DNA of 64,000 nt from Nocardia sp. NBC_01329 (lineage in GTDB: Bacteria; Actinomycetota; Actinomycetes; Mycobacteriales; Mycobacteriaceae). How positions within the stretch are numbered: the stretch's first letter is position 1; every line of letters begins with the position of its first letter. The notes below the pieces were generated by a model. The model was not told where the DNA came from. It did no database searches and worked only from the letters and a program-made list of their open reading frames with translations. The stretch spans positions 5,364,001 to 5,428,000 of the forward strand of contig NZ_CP108381.1 of assembly GCF_035956715.1 (NCBI RefSeq). Reading direction: 5' to 3'. Both the position numbers and the translations under genes were made by a program. Positions 1-9,932 of the stretch are shown piece after piece.

Positions 1-1545
1 GGACCAACCGGCCGAGTTGACGTAGTCGAAGATCGGGATGGTCGGCAAATCGCGTAGTAGCAGTGTCTGCGCGCGAGCGACCAGCGCCCATGACGCGGCC
101 TCGGTCGGCGCCGCCTCGGCGGCCGCGATCAGCGCGTCGAATTCGGGGTTGTGGTAATCGAAATCGTTGGTTTCGGAGTTGCTCAGGAAACCGGGCTCCA
201 GGAACTGGAGCATGGTCGGATAGTCACCCTGCCATCCGGACCGGAACGCCTTGCCGATGGTCCGCGTGGTGATCTGGTCCCGCAACTGCTTGAACGTCGG
301 CAGGGCCGCACCGACGGCCTCGATCCCCAGAGTGTTCTTGATGCTGTTGGCGACCGCGTCCACCCATGCCTGGTGATCGCCGTCGGCGTTGTAGGCGATT
401 TCGAAACGTCCACTCCACGGCGAGATCTCGTCGGCCGCCGCCCACAGCCGACGCGCCTCGTCGGGGTTGTAGTCCAGCACCCGCGCACCGGGCAGGTCGC
501 CCTCGTAGCCCGGCAGCACCGGGGAGGTGTAGTCCCGCGCGGGGCGGCGGGTGCCCCGGAATATCTTGTCGCCGATGGCCTGCCGCTGGATCGCCATCGA
601 GATCGCGTGCCGGCGCAACCGGCCTTCCGCACCGCCGAAATGCGGCAGCCCGGGCTGGGTGCCGATCCATTGGTTCTGCGCGGTCGTCGCCGAGGCGGAA
701 CGATCTCCCAGATCCGCGTCCACCACGGTCAGCGCACTGGCGGGGACCGTATCCAGCACATCCAGGTTGCCGGCCAGCAGATCGGCGTAGGCGGCGTCGA
801 AATCCGAATAGAAAACGAAGGTCAAGCCCTTGTTCCGAGGTGGACGCCCGCCCCGGTAGTTCTCGCTGGGCACCAGATCCAATTTCACATCGTGCTGCCA
901 GGCATCGGGGCCGGCGAACCGGTAGGGCCCGTTACCGATCGGGTACTTCCCGAATTCCTCCATATCCGCGTAGGCCGCCTGCGGCAGCGGATAGAAGGGG
1001 GCATAGGCCAACCGGGTCCGGAAATCGATCGTCGGCTCTTTCAGCGCGACGGTGAAGGTGAGGTCGTCGAGTACGCGCAGCCCCGCCATGGTCCGCGCCC
1101 GGGGCGGATCGGCTTGCACATCCTCGAACCCGGCGATAGGCGCATAGGTGTAGCTCTGCAACTGCGCGTTGGTGATCAGGGCGCCGTAGTTCCATGCGTC
1201 GACGAACGAATGCGCTGTCACCGCGGAACCGTCGGAGAACGTCCAGCCCGATTTCAACCTGATCCGGTAGAACTGCTGATCGGTGGTCTCGATGGATTCG
1301 GCGACCTCGTCGTGCAGGCTGCCGTCCGCCGCGATCCGGCGCAGGCCGGCGAACAGCCGGTCCACGATGCGCCCGCCGCCGTTCTCGTTGGTGTTCGACG
1401 GCACCAGCGGATTCTGCGGTTCGGAGCCGTTGACCGCGATGGATTCACCGAGGGCCGGCGTCACCGTACAAGCGGGCAGGATCGTCAGACCGACCAGGAC
1501 CAGCACCGGGCCGACGACCCGCAGCACCCACGACGATCCCCTCAC
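1..1545 (-). CDS. dppA: Peptide/oligopeptide ABC transporter substrate-binding lipoprotein (partial, C-terminus off the window)
   Basis: Extracytoplasmic family-5 solute-binding protein that would capture di/oligopeptides for an ABC importer. The minus-strand frame is open from a GTG at 1545 to base 1 (515 codons, no stop), so about the last 20 residues are missing. The N-terminus is a lipoprotein signal: hydrophobic stretch, then lipobox ILPAC with Cys26. The body has the family pattern (NTNENGG, GGRIVDRLFAGL, FSDGSAVTAHSF, YPIGNGPYRF). A GGGAGG ribosome site lies just upstream of the GTG; upstream in-frame starts are not supported. It is divergent from acs, the same arrangement as dppA-acs in mycobacteria (recalled). 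The rest of the permease operon should lie beyond base 1. Substrate specificity cannot be read from the sequence. Confidence 0.88.
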   Translation of the reverse strand, partial: MRGSSWVLRVVGPVLVLVGLTILPACTVTPALGESIAVNGSEPQNPLVPSNTNENGGGRIVDRLFAGLRRIAADGSLHDEVAESIETTDQQFYRIRLKSGWTFSDGSAVTAHSFVDAWNYGALITNAQLQSYTYAPIAGFEDVQADPPRARTMAGLRVLDDLTFTVALKEPTIDFRTRLAYAPFYPLPQAAYADMEEFGKYPIGNGPYRFAGPDAWQHDVKLDLVPSENYRGGRPPRNKGLTFVFYSDFDAAYADLLAGNLDVLDTVPASALTVVDADLGDRSASATTAQNQWIGTQPGLPHFGGAEGRLRRHAISMAIQRQAIGDKIFRGTRRPARDYTSPVLPGYEGDLPGARVLDYNPDEARRLWAAADEISPWSGRFEIAYNADGDHQAWVDAVANSIKNTLGIEAVGAALPTFKQLRDQITTRTIGKAFRSGWQGDYPTMLQFLEPGFLSNSETNDFDYHNPEFDALIAAAEAAPTEAASWALVARAQTLLLRDLPTIPIFDYVNSAGWS

Positions 1546-1655
1546 ACACCCTCCCGGCTCGTCATTTATCGATGCCTGCACCCCGCAGAGTCGTCTGCAG
1601 AATATAGGCCCCGTTGCGCGATCCCGCCGGGTTCGTGAACTCTCGCATCGATCGC

Positions 1656-1697
1656 CACCACCTCGCGGCCACCACCTCGCGACCACCACCTCGCGAC
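1656..1697. repeat. Three 14-bp tandem repeats in the dppA-acs spacer
   Basis: Unit CACCACCTCGCGRC occurs three times head to tail (1656-1669, 1670-1683, 1684-1697) with one substitution. It sits in the 294-bp divergent spacer (1546-1839), which otherwise holds only promoters and no gene I can support. Confidence 0.8.
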
Positions 1698-1786
1698 CGC
1701 CACCGTTCGTCCGCCGCCGACTGCCGCTCACCGGGCACCGGCGACCATTCGTCCCGGGATCACCGCGGCGGGGTGGAGCGAGAGTT

Positions 1787-1792
1787 TAGGGT
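1787..1792 (+). promoter_or_regulatory. Putative acs -10 element (TAGGGT)
   Basis: TAGGGT fits the actinobacterial TAnnnT -10 pattern and predicts a transcript start near 1798-1800. That gives either a leaderless GTG at 1798 or a 40-nt leader before the ATG at 1840, which has its own GAAGGA ribosome site. Confidence 0.4.
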
Positions 1793-1839
1793 CACAGGTG
1801 GCCCCTTATGGTGCAGGTAACGCGAAGGAAGTGACTCAG

Positions 1840-3795
<1,956 letters not shown>

Positions 3796-3916
3796 CCCGA
3801 ACCGATCCGGGCGCCCGTCCACGCGAACCTTCCGCCCCTCGGGCGATCTGATTCCGTGGGCCCGGGCACCCGGCTCCGGAGCGCGTGCACGGCCGTCCGG
3901 GGAGTGACGAAGCGCG

Positions 3917-4240
3917 TGCGGAAACCTGCTGGTCGGCAAAACCGTCGAGATCTTCGGGGTGAGCTGGCCGGCCCTCCGCACCGGAATCGCCGAACGTGCG
4001 GCGCATCTGGGCTATCGCGATATGTTCGCCCTGTCGGTGCTCGGCGCGATCGGGTTCACCGTTAGCCTGCTCGTGGCGGAACCGGCATTGGAGAACTATC
4101 CCGATTCCGCCGAACTCGCCGAGGCCGCGGTCCCGGTGACGTCCATGGCCGCATCGCCGGCCGGTTCGGCGCTACTGTTGCGGCGTGGGCGTGTCCACCG
4201 AGCGCGGCGAGACGCGGATGCGCTAGAACCAGAACAGTAA
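3917..4240 (+). pseudogene. nhaA: nhaA relic: C-terminal fragment of a Na+/H+ antiporter
   Basis: The frame ending at 4240 encodes an NhaA C-terminal signature (GNLLVGKTVEIFGVSW, then LGYRDMFALSVLGAIGFTVS and LLVAE), matching the last helices of NhaA. The stop TGA at 3905-3907 cuts the frame and no NhaA-like sequence precedes it, so roughly the first 330 residues of a normal antiporter are gone. Helix-breaking prolines appear in the final helix (EAAVPVTSMAASPAGSALLL). A GTG at 3959 could start a 93-aa product, but with one intact membrane segment it could not transport. Best read as a deletion remnant between acs and the holin gene. Confidence 0.75.
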
Positions 4241-4277
4241 GACCGAGCAGGACCGGGACAGGGAGAGGGTCGACCAC

Positions 4278-4778
4278 GTGAGTGTCACACAGGGCGGTAA
4301 CGGAGACGGTGTACGAGGCGGCGCGGTCACCTCGATTCCGCTGTCCGAGATCGACCCGCACGCATCGGCCAGTTTCGGCAGTCTGGTCCGCGACGCCTCC
4401 GAACAGGTCTCGACCCTGGTCCGCGCCGAGGTGGCCCTGGCGAAGGCCGAGGTCACCGGTGAGATCAAGAAGGGCCTGCAGGGCAGCGTCTTCTTCATCG
4501 GCGCGCTGACCGTGCTGCTGTTCAGCAGTTTCTTCTTCTTCTTCGCCGTCGCCGAGACCCTGGACATCTGGCTCACCCGGTGGGCCGCGTTCTGGATCGT
4601 CTTCGCGTTCATGATCGTGGTGACGGCGCTGCTGGCGTTTCTCGGCTACCGCAAGGTGAAGAAGCTGCGCGCCCCGGAGAAGACCATCGATTCGCTCAAG
4701 CAGACCCGCACGGTCCTGCCCTCCGGCTTCGGCAGTCACGACGACTCGAGCGCGCTGGAGAAGACCACGCAGCGGTAG
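4278..4778 (+). CDS. Phage holin superfamily III-type membrane protein
   Basis: 166-aa protein with a soluble N-terminal amphipathic region (about residues 25-68, SLVRDASEQVSTLVRAEVAL typical of the actinobacterial holin/DUF1469 group), two strongly hydrophobic helices (about 71-97, unusually Phe-rich SSFFFFFAV, and 103-128), then a basic cytoplasmic tail. Probably an integral membrane protein; the real function of this chromosomal family is unknown and the phage holin name is a domain label. GTG start at 4278 with GGGAGAG about 10 nt upstream. It occupies the position of Rv3669 in mycobacteria, before ephE. Confidence 0.8.
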   Translation: MSVTQGGNGDGVRGGAVTSIPLSEIDPHASASFGSLVRDASEQVSTLVRAEVALAKAEVTGEIKKGLQGSVFFIGALTVLLFSSFFFFFAVAETLDIWLTRWAAFWIVFAFMIVVTALLAFLGYRKVKKLRAPEKTIDSLKQTRTVLPSGFGSHDDSSALEKTTQR

Positions 4779-4813
4779 GCGGGTCCGGCCCACGGCGACA
4801 CCCCGGCATTCAC

Positions 4814-4819
4814 TACGCT
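4814..4819 (+). promoter_or_regulatory. -10 element (TACGCT) for a leaderless ephE-type transcript
   Basis: TACGCT lies 8 nt before the GTG at 4828 and no Shine-Dalgarno sequence lies between, so transcription probably starts at or next to the start codon. Confidence 0.5.
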
Positions 4820-4827
4820 CGGACGAC

Positions 4828-5796
4828 GTGGCGTCGAACTTTCCACCGGACCCGTCCAGCGTGCGCTTCGGCGGTCCCTGGACGCACCGCGATGTGCACG
4901 CCAACGGGATACGGCTGCACGTGGCCAGCGCGGGACCGGAGCATCCGGAGGCGCCGCTGGTCGTGCTGCTGCACGGTTTCGCGGACTTCTGGTGGTCGTG
5001 GCGCCATCAACTCACCGCGCTCGCCGAACTCGGCAACCACGTGGTCGCGGTCGATCTGCGCGGCTACGGCGACAGCGACAAACCCCCTCGTGGCTACGAC
5101 GGCTGGACGCTGGCCGGGGATATCGCCGGGCTGATCCGCGCACTCGGCCACACCGACGCGACGCTGGTCGGGCATGCCGACGGGGGCCTGGTCTGCTGGG
5201 CGACCGCGGTCCTGCATCCACGACTCGTGCGGTCGATCGCCGTAGTGTCCTCCCCGCATCCGGCGGCTCTCAAGACCTCGGTGTTGCGCGACAACGCTCA
5301 GCGCAGCGCGTGGTTGCCGGAGTTCCTGCGTGATCAACTCCCGCGCTTCCCCGAAGCCCGGCTGACCCGTGACGACGGCGCCGGCGTCGTCACGATCCTG
5401 GCCGGGCGCGGTTCGCGCTCCTGGGCGCGGACCCCGGATTTCGCCGACAGCGCGAACCGTATGCGTTCGGCCATCCAGATTCCCGGCACGGCCCATTGCG
5501 GGCTGGAATATCGCCGCTGGGCCTTCCGCAGTCAATGGCGTGCCGACGGCCGCCGGTTCATCGCCGTGATGCGTAAACCGATCGATATTCCGGTGGTATC
5601 GATGCGGGGCGAGTACGACCGGTACATCCTGCCCGCCACTGTGCATCGCGGACCGCAACTCTCACCGCAACGCCGGGTGGTCACCATCCGTGACGCTGCG
5701 CATTTCGCGCATCAGGAGAATCCGGACGCGGTCACCGCCGAGATCGTGAAACTGCTCGCCGGAACGGACCGGCGAAGACCGGGCCGCTACGCCTGA
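4828..5796 (+). CDS. ephE: Alpha/beta hydrolase, EphE-like (epoxide hydrolase family)
   Basis: 322-aa cytosolic alpha/beta-fold hydrolase. The oxyanion region is LHGFADFWWSW (about 47-57), followed by DLRGYGDSDKP typical of epoxide hydrolases and haloalkane dehalogenases. The nucleophile elbow reads VGHADGG (about 114-120). In the usual GHDWG alignment the nucleophile position is Ala, with Asp displaced by one, so catalysis cannot be assumed. The acid/base part is seen as RGEYDRY (about 259) and AAHFAHQE (about 289). GTG start directly behind a -10 box, no ribosome site. Syntenic with Rv3670 (recalled). Substrate unknown. Confidence 0.82.
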   Translation: MASNFPPDPSSVRFGGPWTHRDVHANGIRLHVASAGPEHPEAPLVVLLHGFADFWWSWRHQLTALAELGNHVVAVDLRGYGDSDKPPRGYDGWTLAGDIAGLIRALGHTDATLVGHADGGLVCWATAVLHPRLVRSIAVVSSPHPAALKTSVLRDNAQRSAWLPEFLRDQLPRFPEARLTRDDGAGVVTILAGRGSRSWARTPDFADSANRMRSAIQIPGTAHCGLEYRRWAFRSQWRADGRRFIAVMRKPIDIPVVSMRGEYDRYILPATVHRGPQLSPQRRVVTIRDAAHFAHQENPDAVTAEIVKLLAGTDRRRPGRYA

Positions 5797-5957
5797 TCGG
5801 CGTTGCCGGGCGGAGTTCGTCCTCGAGCAGCGCCCATCTCGGGCCCGCGCACGGCCGGAGAGCAGGCGGCAGTACGTCCTGCGGGCAGCTGCCGGGCCGC
5901 ACAGCCCGCACAGAGCCGGAGGGCGGGCAGGAGCTACGCCGCCCCGGCCTCGTCCTG

Positions 5958-7151
5958 TCAGCTCAACACGCACGGACCGGTATCCACCGGCGAACCGGCC
6001 GACGGTGCACTGTCGATACGTTCCCGGACCTCGTCGAGGGTGAGCACATAGCCGGTGTCGTCGTCGGTGACGGCAGCACCGAACACCACCCCGAGCACAT
6101 TGCCCTCGGTATCGACCAGGGGCCCACCGGAATTACCGGCCCGCACCGAACCGCGCACGGTGTAGACCTCGCGTTCGACGGTGCCGTCCCGGTAGATCGT
6201 CGGGCCGGTGAGGTCCAGTGTCTCGCGCACCCGGGCCGCGCTCGCCGTGTACCGGCCGCCGCCCGGGTATCCGAGAACGATCGCGCTCTCTCCCGATTCG
6301 GCCGGTTCCGGTGCCCGCGGGATGACCGGCGCGACCAGCCCGGGCACCGCCAGCACCGCGATATCCATGGACGGATCGAATTCGACCACCGACGCGTCCA
6401 ACGGTCCGGCGGCGGAATCCACTGTCACGCTGGTGGTACCGGCCACGACGTGCGCATTGGTCATCACCCGTTCCGGTGCCACCACGAACCCGGACCCTTC
6501 CAGTGCCCGTTGGCAACTCGGCGCGACGCCGCGGATACGCAGCACACTCTGCTGCAGGGAACCCGCCACCGGACTGGCCAGCACACTGGGGTCCGGGGGT
6601 TCCACCGCGGCGATGGGTGCGCGCCCGAACGGACCGATGACATCGGGCAGCCCCGAAGTGTTGAGCAGTTTGGAGAACTCGTTGGGCAACTGGCGCAACC
6701 AGTCCGGTGCGACCCGATTCACATCGGCGAGTACCCGGGAACTGTTGATCGCCGACGCGATGGCGGGCTGCGACGAGGTCGCCAGCGGAAGCGCCAGCAG
6801 CCAGGCCGTGACCAGTACGGCGCCGGTCTGTAGTACCGCTCCGACGGCGCTGTCGGCCCCGCGGGCGAACGGATGGGTCATCCCACTGCGCGCGGCCCGT
6901 CCCAGCACCATCCCGGCGACCTCGCCGACGATCACCAGCAGCACGATGAGCAGCACACCGGCCAGTACCCGGCTGCGGCCCTCCTCGATGTGCAGAAGGA
7001 TGTGCGGGGCGATCAGGATGCCGGCGACCGCGCCGAGAACCACCCCGAGAAAAGCCAACGCGGACGCCACCGCGCCCTGCCGCCACCCCGAGGAGGCGGC
7101 CAGGAGCGCCAATATGACAACCGCTATATCGAGCCACGCAGAGGAGCTCAC
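5958..7151 (-). CDS. marP: Periplasmic serine protease MarP (CvpA domain plus chymotrypsin-like protease)
   Basis: 397-aa membrane protease required in mycobacteria for intrabacterial pH homeostasis in acid (family knowledge). Residues 1-135 hold four hydrophobic helices (CvpA/colicin V production domain). The extracytoplasmic domain has the trypsin-like triad: His in NAHVV (about 232), Asp in MDIAVL (about 262) and Ser in RAGNSGGPL (about 338). Cysteines at PSCQRALEG and near the C-terminus (GPCVLS) match the disulfide that regulates MarP. The ATG overlaps the stop of the NUDIX gene by 4 nt, so it is the last gene of the coupled nth-tlpA-NUDIX-marP operon. Confidence 0.93.
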   Translation of the reverse strand: MSSSAWLDIAVVILALLAASSGWRQGAVASALAFLGVVLGAVAGILIAPHILLHIEEGRSRVLAGVLLIVLLVIVGEVAGMVLGRAARSGMTHPFARGADSAVGAVLQTGAVLVTAWLLALPLATSSQPAIASAINSSRVLADVNRVAPDWLRQLPNEFSKLLNTSGLPDVIGPFGRAPIAAVEPPDPSVLASPVAGSLQQSVLRIRGVAPSCQRALEGSGFVVAPERVMTNAHVVAGTTSVTVDSAAGPLDASVVEFDPSMDIAVLAVPGLVAPVIPRAPEPAESGESAIVLGYPGGGRYTASAARVRETLDLTGPTIYRDGTVEREVYTVRGSVRAGNSGGPLVDTEGNVLGVVFGAAVTDDDTGYVLTLDEVRERIDSAPSAGSPVDTGPCVLS

Positions 7152-7852
7152 AACACCATCCCCACCGCGGCCAACGCCTCTTCCAGATCACGCACGTCGG
7201 TTCGGTCCCATTCCGATTCCCAGCCCAGTGAAGTCACGAGTCCGGCCAGTATGCCGCCGGTCAGTCCCCAGACCAACATTCCGTCCACCTGGAACGCCGG
7301 ACTCGAGTACCCGAGCGCACTGCGCACCAGGAAACGGTTGGCCGGATCCAGCAGTTCCGCCATCGGAACCCGCACCACCCGATCGGTTTCCGCGCGGTCC
7401 ACCACACGGACATTGCTCGGGGTCCGCCAGTAGGCGACGACCGGGGTCACATCGAAACGGGAAGGCGGTACGAACAGTTTCGGCAGCGTCGTGATCGGCT
7501 GCACTCCGGCCCGGTCCAGGCCGGTTTCCTCCCAGGCCTCCCGCAGCGCGGTATCGACCGGGCCTTCGTCACCCGGGTCCACCGCGCCACCGGGAAAGGC
7601 CACCTGCCCCCGGTGCTGGCGCATGGTGGACGCGCGCTGAGTCAACAAAACATCGGCGTCGGCGGGCAGCCCGCCCGGCGAGTCCGGGTCCCCCGACGGA
7701 TCACCCCCGAAGAGCACCAGTACCGCAGCCTGCCGCACCTGACCGGCCAGCTTCCGGCGCAGTATCCGCGCCCGGCCCAAGGTGTCGGTGAAATCGGGCT
7801 GCCCGGGCCCCGCCGCCCCATTCAGCCAGGGCGGCACCTGCCCCTCGATCAC
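7148..7852 (-). CDS. NUDIX hydrolase, CoA pyrophosphatase-like
   Basis: 234-aa cytosolic hydrolase of nucleoside diphosphate-linked substrates; the CoA pyrophosphatase subgroup (NudL type) is suggested by LTQRAS...GQVAFPGG before the Nudix box. The box GGAVDPGDEGPVDTALREAW-EETG spans about residues 88-111 with the catalytic REAWEE core. I chose GTG 7852: it has GGGAGG 4 nt upstream and overlaps the stop of the preceding micro-ORF (GTGA). A longer frame back to 7912 is open, but the added 20 residues would be encoded entirely by the 68-bp tandem repeat. Its stop overlaps the marP start. Syntenic with Rv3672c. Confidence 0.87.
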   Translation of the reverse strand: MIEGQVPPWLNGAAGPGQPDFTDTLGRARILRRKLAGQVRQAAVLVLFGGDPSGDPDSPGGLPADADVLLTQRASTMRQHRGQVAFPGGAVDPGDEGPVDTALREAWEETGLDRAGVQPITTLPKLFVPPSRFDVTPVVAYWRTPSNVRVVDRAETDRVVRVPMAELLDPANRFLVRSALGYSSPAFQVDGMLVWGLTGGILAGLVTSLGWESEWDRTDVRDLEEALAAVGMVL

Positions 7853-7920
7853 GGAGCCTCCCGCGAAGGGGTTACATACGATCCGCGGAGGCCGCAGCGA
7901 AGGCGGAGGCATCGCATCAC
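7849..7920 (-). CDS. Micro-ORF 3 of the 68-bp tandem array (23 aa, hypothetical)
   Basis: GTG at 7920, TGA at 7851-7849. The product begins VMRCLRLRCGLRGSY and ends VTPSREAP, Arg-rich with two Cys. Its start overlaps the stop of micro-ORF 2 (GTGA) and its stop overlaps the NUDIX start (GTGA). Each unit carries GGGAGG 4 nt before the next GTG. No homologue is recognised; translation is inferred only from the perfect stop-start phasing. Confidence 0.4.
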   Translation of the reverse strand: MMRCLRLRCGLRGSYVTPSREAP

Positions 7921-7988
7921 AGAACCTCCCGCGAAGGGATTACATACGATCCGCGGAGGCCGCAGCGAAGGCGGAGGCATCGCATCAC
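7917..7988 (-). CDS. Micro-ORF 2 of the 68-bp tandem array (23 aa, hypothetical)
   Basis: GTG at 7988, TGA at 7919-7917. The product begins VMRCLRLRCGLRGSY and ends VIPSREVL, almost identical to its neighbours. Overlaps micro-ORF 1 and micro-ORF 3 by 4 nt each. GGGAGG lies 4 nt upstream of the start. Function unknown. Confidence 0.4.
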   Translation of the reverse strand: MMRCLRLRCGLRGSYVIPSREVL

Positions 7989-8056
7989 AGAACCTCCCGC
8001 GAAGGGATTGCATGCGGTCCGCGGAGGCCGCAGCGAAGGCGAAGGTATCGCATCAT
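7985..8056 (-). CDS. Micro-ORF 1 of the 68-bp tandem array (23 aa, hypothetical)
   Basis: ATG at 8056 overlaps the tlpA stop codon (ATGA); TGA at 7987-7985 overlaps the next GTG. The product begins MMRYLRLRCGLRGPH and ends AIPSREVL. This unit is the most diverged of the three, which suggests it is the oldest or is conserved as the tlpA-proximal copy. No ribosome site of its own; translation would depend on coupling to tlpA. Confidence 0.4.
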   Translation of the reverse strand: MMRYLRLRCGLRGPHAIPSREVL

Positions 8057-8706
8057 GCGGCGACTCCCAGGGCGTCCGCCACACTGGCGGCGATGTCGTC
8101 GACGTCGTGGAACGGGCGAGCTACGTAGTCGGCGATCGAACCGTCCGGGCGGACCAGGACGGTGATCGGCAGGGCTGTCGGGGCCTGCGCGGCCGCGCGG
8201 ACGCGGGCGTCCGGGTCCTGCAGAGCGGGCAGGTGTAACTCGGGGCGCCCCTGCGCCCGCAGTTCGTCGTTCAACGCGGCGAGCAGCGCGAGCGCCTTCG
8301 TCTCGTCGGGGTCACTGTGCACAGTGACCACCCGGACCGCCGAGCCTGCCCGGTCGGCATATTCCTGGAACAGGGGCAGTTCGGTCCGGCAGGGCTGGCA
8401 CCAGTACGCCCACAGATTGAGCACCAGGGGCCGGCCGGTCGCCCCTACCGGGGCAGCCGGAGACCCGTCCGCGAGACAGCTCAGGACCAGATCTGTCAGC
8501 GGCCCCGGATCGTCCGGCCGTGCCGGCCCGGTCGGGCATCCCGCCGCCCCGGACGCTGCCCGCAGCGCGGGATCGATCTGCCGGGCGGGCTCCGGGGCGG
8601 ATCCGGCGTCGTCCGATCCGCCGCGCGGCCAGAAAGCGACCGCCGCCGCCAATGCCACGATTACAGCCGTCAATGCCCATTTCCAGAAAACCGGTACCCG
8701 GGTCAC
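8053..8706 (-). CDS. TlpA-family membrane-anchored thioredoxin-like protein
   Basis: 217-aa thiol-disulfide protein, anchored by an N-terminal helix (about residues 7-26) with its thioredoxin domain outside the membrane. Active site WCQPC (about 102-106) in NLWAYWCQPCRTELPLF, cis-Pro region TALPITVL. Two further Cys (57 and 77) precede the domain. I start at GTG 8706 because it overlaps the nth stop (GTGA) and puts the membrane helix at the N-terminus; an open extension to 8961 only reads antisense/out-of-frame nth sequence. Likely redox partner for exported proteins, possibly including the disulfide of MarP in the same operon (inference). Confidence 0.87.
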   Translation of the reverse strand: MTRVPVFWKWALTAVIVALAAAVAFWPRGGSDDAGSAPEPARQIDPALRAASGAAGCPTGPARPDDPGPLTDLVLSCLADGSPAAPVGATGRPLVLNLWAYWCQPCRTELPLFQEYADRAGSAVRVVTVHSDPDETKALALLAALNDELRAQGRPELHLPALQDPDARVRAAAQAPTALPITVLVRPDGSIADYVARPFHDVDDIAASVADALGVAA

Positions 8707-9536
8707 CGGCCCACCAGTTCGAGCAGATGCGGCGCCTCCGGTCCTTTGACGAGTGCGGCCGCTGCCTCCGGGTCGGTGGGCCCGGCGCCGAACGACGGGC
8801 AATCCTTGGCCAGCAGGCACACCCCGCACGCTGGTTTCCGGGCATGACAGACACGTCGGCCGTGGAAGATCACCCGATGGGACAGCATCGTCCACTCCTT
8901 GCGCTCGATCAGCGCACCGATCGCGTGTTCGACTTTTACCGGGTCCTCCTCGGCTGTCCACCCCCAGCGACGGACCAATCGACCGAAATGAGTGTCCACG
9001 GTGATACCCGGAATTCCGAATGCGTTACCGAGAATGACATTGGCAGTTTTACGTCCGATGCCCGGCAATCGGACGAGCTCCGCCATCGTGTGAGGTAATT
9101 CACCGTCGTGCCGTTCGAGCAGGGCTTGGCCGAGGCCGATGAGCGAATTCGTTTTGTTGCGGTAGAAACCCGTGGGGCGGATGAGTTCTTCCAGCTCCAC
9201 ACGGTTGGCCTCCGCATATGCTCGCGCGTCCGGATAGGCGGCGAAGAGAGCCGGAGTGGTCATATTCACTCGCACATCCGTGCATTGCGCCGACAGGATC
9301 GTGGCCACCGCGAGTTCCAGAGGATTACCGAAATCCAGCTCGCAATGAGCGTCGGGAAACGCACGTGCCAGAAGCCGGTTCATCCGGCGGGCGCGGCGCA
9401 CCAGACCCAACCGGGTTTCCGCCGGTCGGGCACCGGATCCGCGGGTGCGTGCCCTATCGGCCGCCGGGCGCGCGCCGACCGCCTCGACAGTGCCGGAATT
9501 GTCGCTTCCGACGGATTCTGAGGGGGAGGTACGCAC
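8703..9536 (-). CDS. nth: Endonuclease III (DNA glycosylase/AP lyase)
   Basis: 277-aa base-excision repair enzyme removing oxidised pyrimidines. Helix-hairpin-helix LPGIGRKTA with catalytic Lys163, catalytic Asp181 in VDTHFGR, and the 4Fe-4S cluster C230-x6-C237-x2-C240-x5-C246. About 40 N-terminal residues (Ser/Arg/Ala-rich) precede the conserved TRLGLVRRARRMNRLL start of most homologues, so the true start may be internal; GTG 9536 is the longest choice. First gene of the coupled run to marP; tlpA starts inside its stop codon. Confidence 0.94.
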   Translation of the reverse strand: MRTSPSESVGSDNSGTVEAVGARPAADRARTRGSGARPAETRLGLVRRARRMNRLLARAFPDAHCELDFGNPLELAVATILSAQCTDVRVNMTTPALFAAYPDARAYAEANRVELEELIRPTGFYRNKTNSLIGLGQALLERHDGELPHTMAELVRLPGIGRKTANVILGNAFGIPGITVDTHFGRLVRRWGWTAEEDPVKVEHAIGALIERKEWTMLSHRVIFHGRRVCHARKPACGVCLLAKDCPSFGAGPTDPEAAAALVKGPEAPHLLELVGR

Positions 9537-9627
9537 CCGTCCACCATACGGAACCGTCCGACAACGTTGCCTTCTCAGTTCTACTCCCGTATTCCATCTG
9601 AGACCTCGACCGTGTTAACTACCCGGC

Positions 9628-9882
9628 ATGCAAGGACTCGCTGTGGTGCTCTTCCCAGTGGTGTTGATGCTGTTCGCACTCGGCATGGAACGAGTGGAGA
9701 ACCGTCTGCGCAAACTTCTCGAGCCCGACGAGGAAGTCCAGGCCTACCTGGACAAGGCCAGCAACGCCGAGGTCAACGAGCTGACGAAGCTCGGACTACC
9801 GGCGGCGGTCGCGCGTATGCGCCGCCGCCGCAATCGCAGCGAGGAGGCGCCGGAGACCCTCGACATCGCCCGCGCGAGCTGA
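9628..9882 (+). CDS. Small single-pass membrane protein, hypothetical
   Basis: 84-aa protein with one N-terminal helix (about residues 3-19, VVLFPVVLMLFALGM) and a charged cytoplasmic tail, ending in an Arg-rich stretch (RMRRRRNR). It sits between nth and crp, the position of Rv3675 in mycobacteria, and may be its counterpart. No catalytic motif is visible. ATG start at 9628. Confidence 0.6.
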   Translation: MQGLAVVLFPVVLMLFALGMERVENRLRKLLEPDEEVQAYLDKASNAEVNELTKLGLPAAVARMRRRRNRSEEAPETLDIARAS

Positions 9883-9932
9883 CTCGTGCGGGCGCCACAC
9901 CGCTCCGACCCGACCGTGGTCGACCATCCTTA

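Larger units (their letters stand above)
7857..8057 (-). repeat. Three 68-bp tandem repeats between tlpA and the NUDIX gene
   Basis: Units at 7857-7924, 7925-7992 and 7993-8057 (last one truncated by the tlpA end). Each holds GGGAGG followed by GTGATG on the minus strand. The first two units are nearly identical; the third has a handful of substitutions. The period of 68 (not divisible by 3) together with 72-nt frames creates a 4-nt overlap at every junction. Confidence 0.95.

Noticed and set aside
151..1638. 495-aa plus-strand open frame
   Set aside because: Antisense to the peptide-binding lipoprotein, which has a lipobox and family motifs; the plus frame is a GC-composition shadow.
7857..8057. 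CRISPR or insertion-sequence remnant for the 68-bp repeats
   Set aside because: No spacers, no transposase, no terminal inverted repeats; units match the local gene junction structure.
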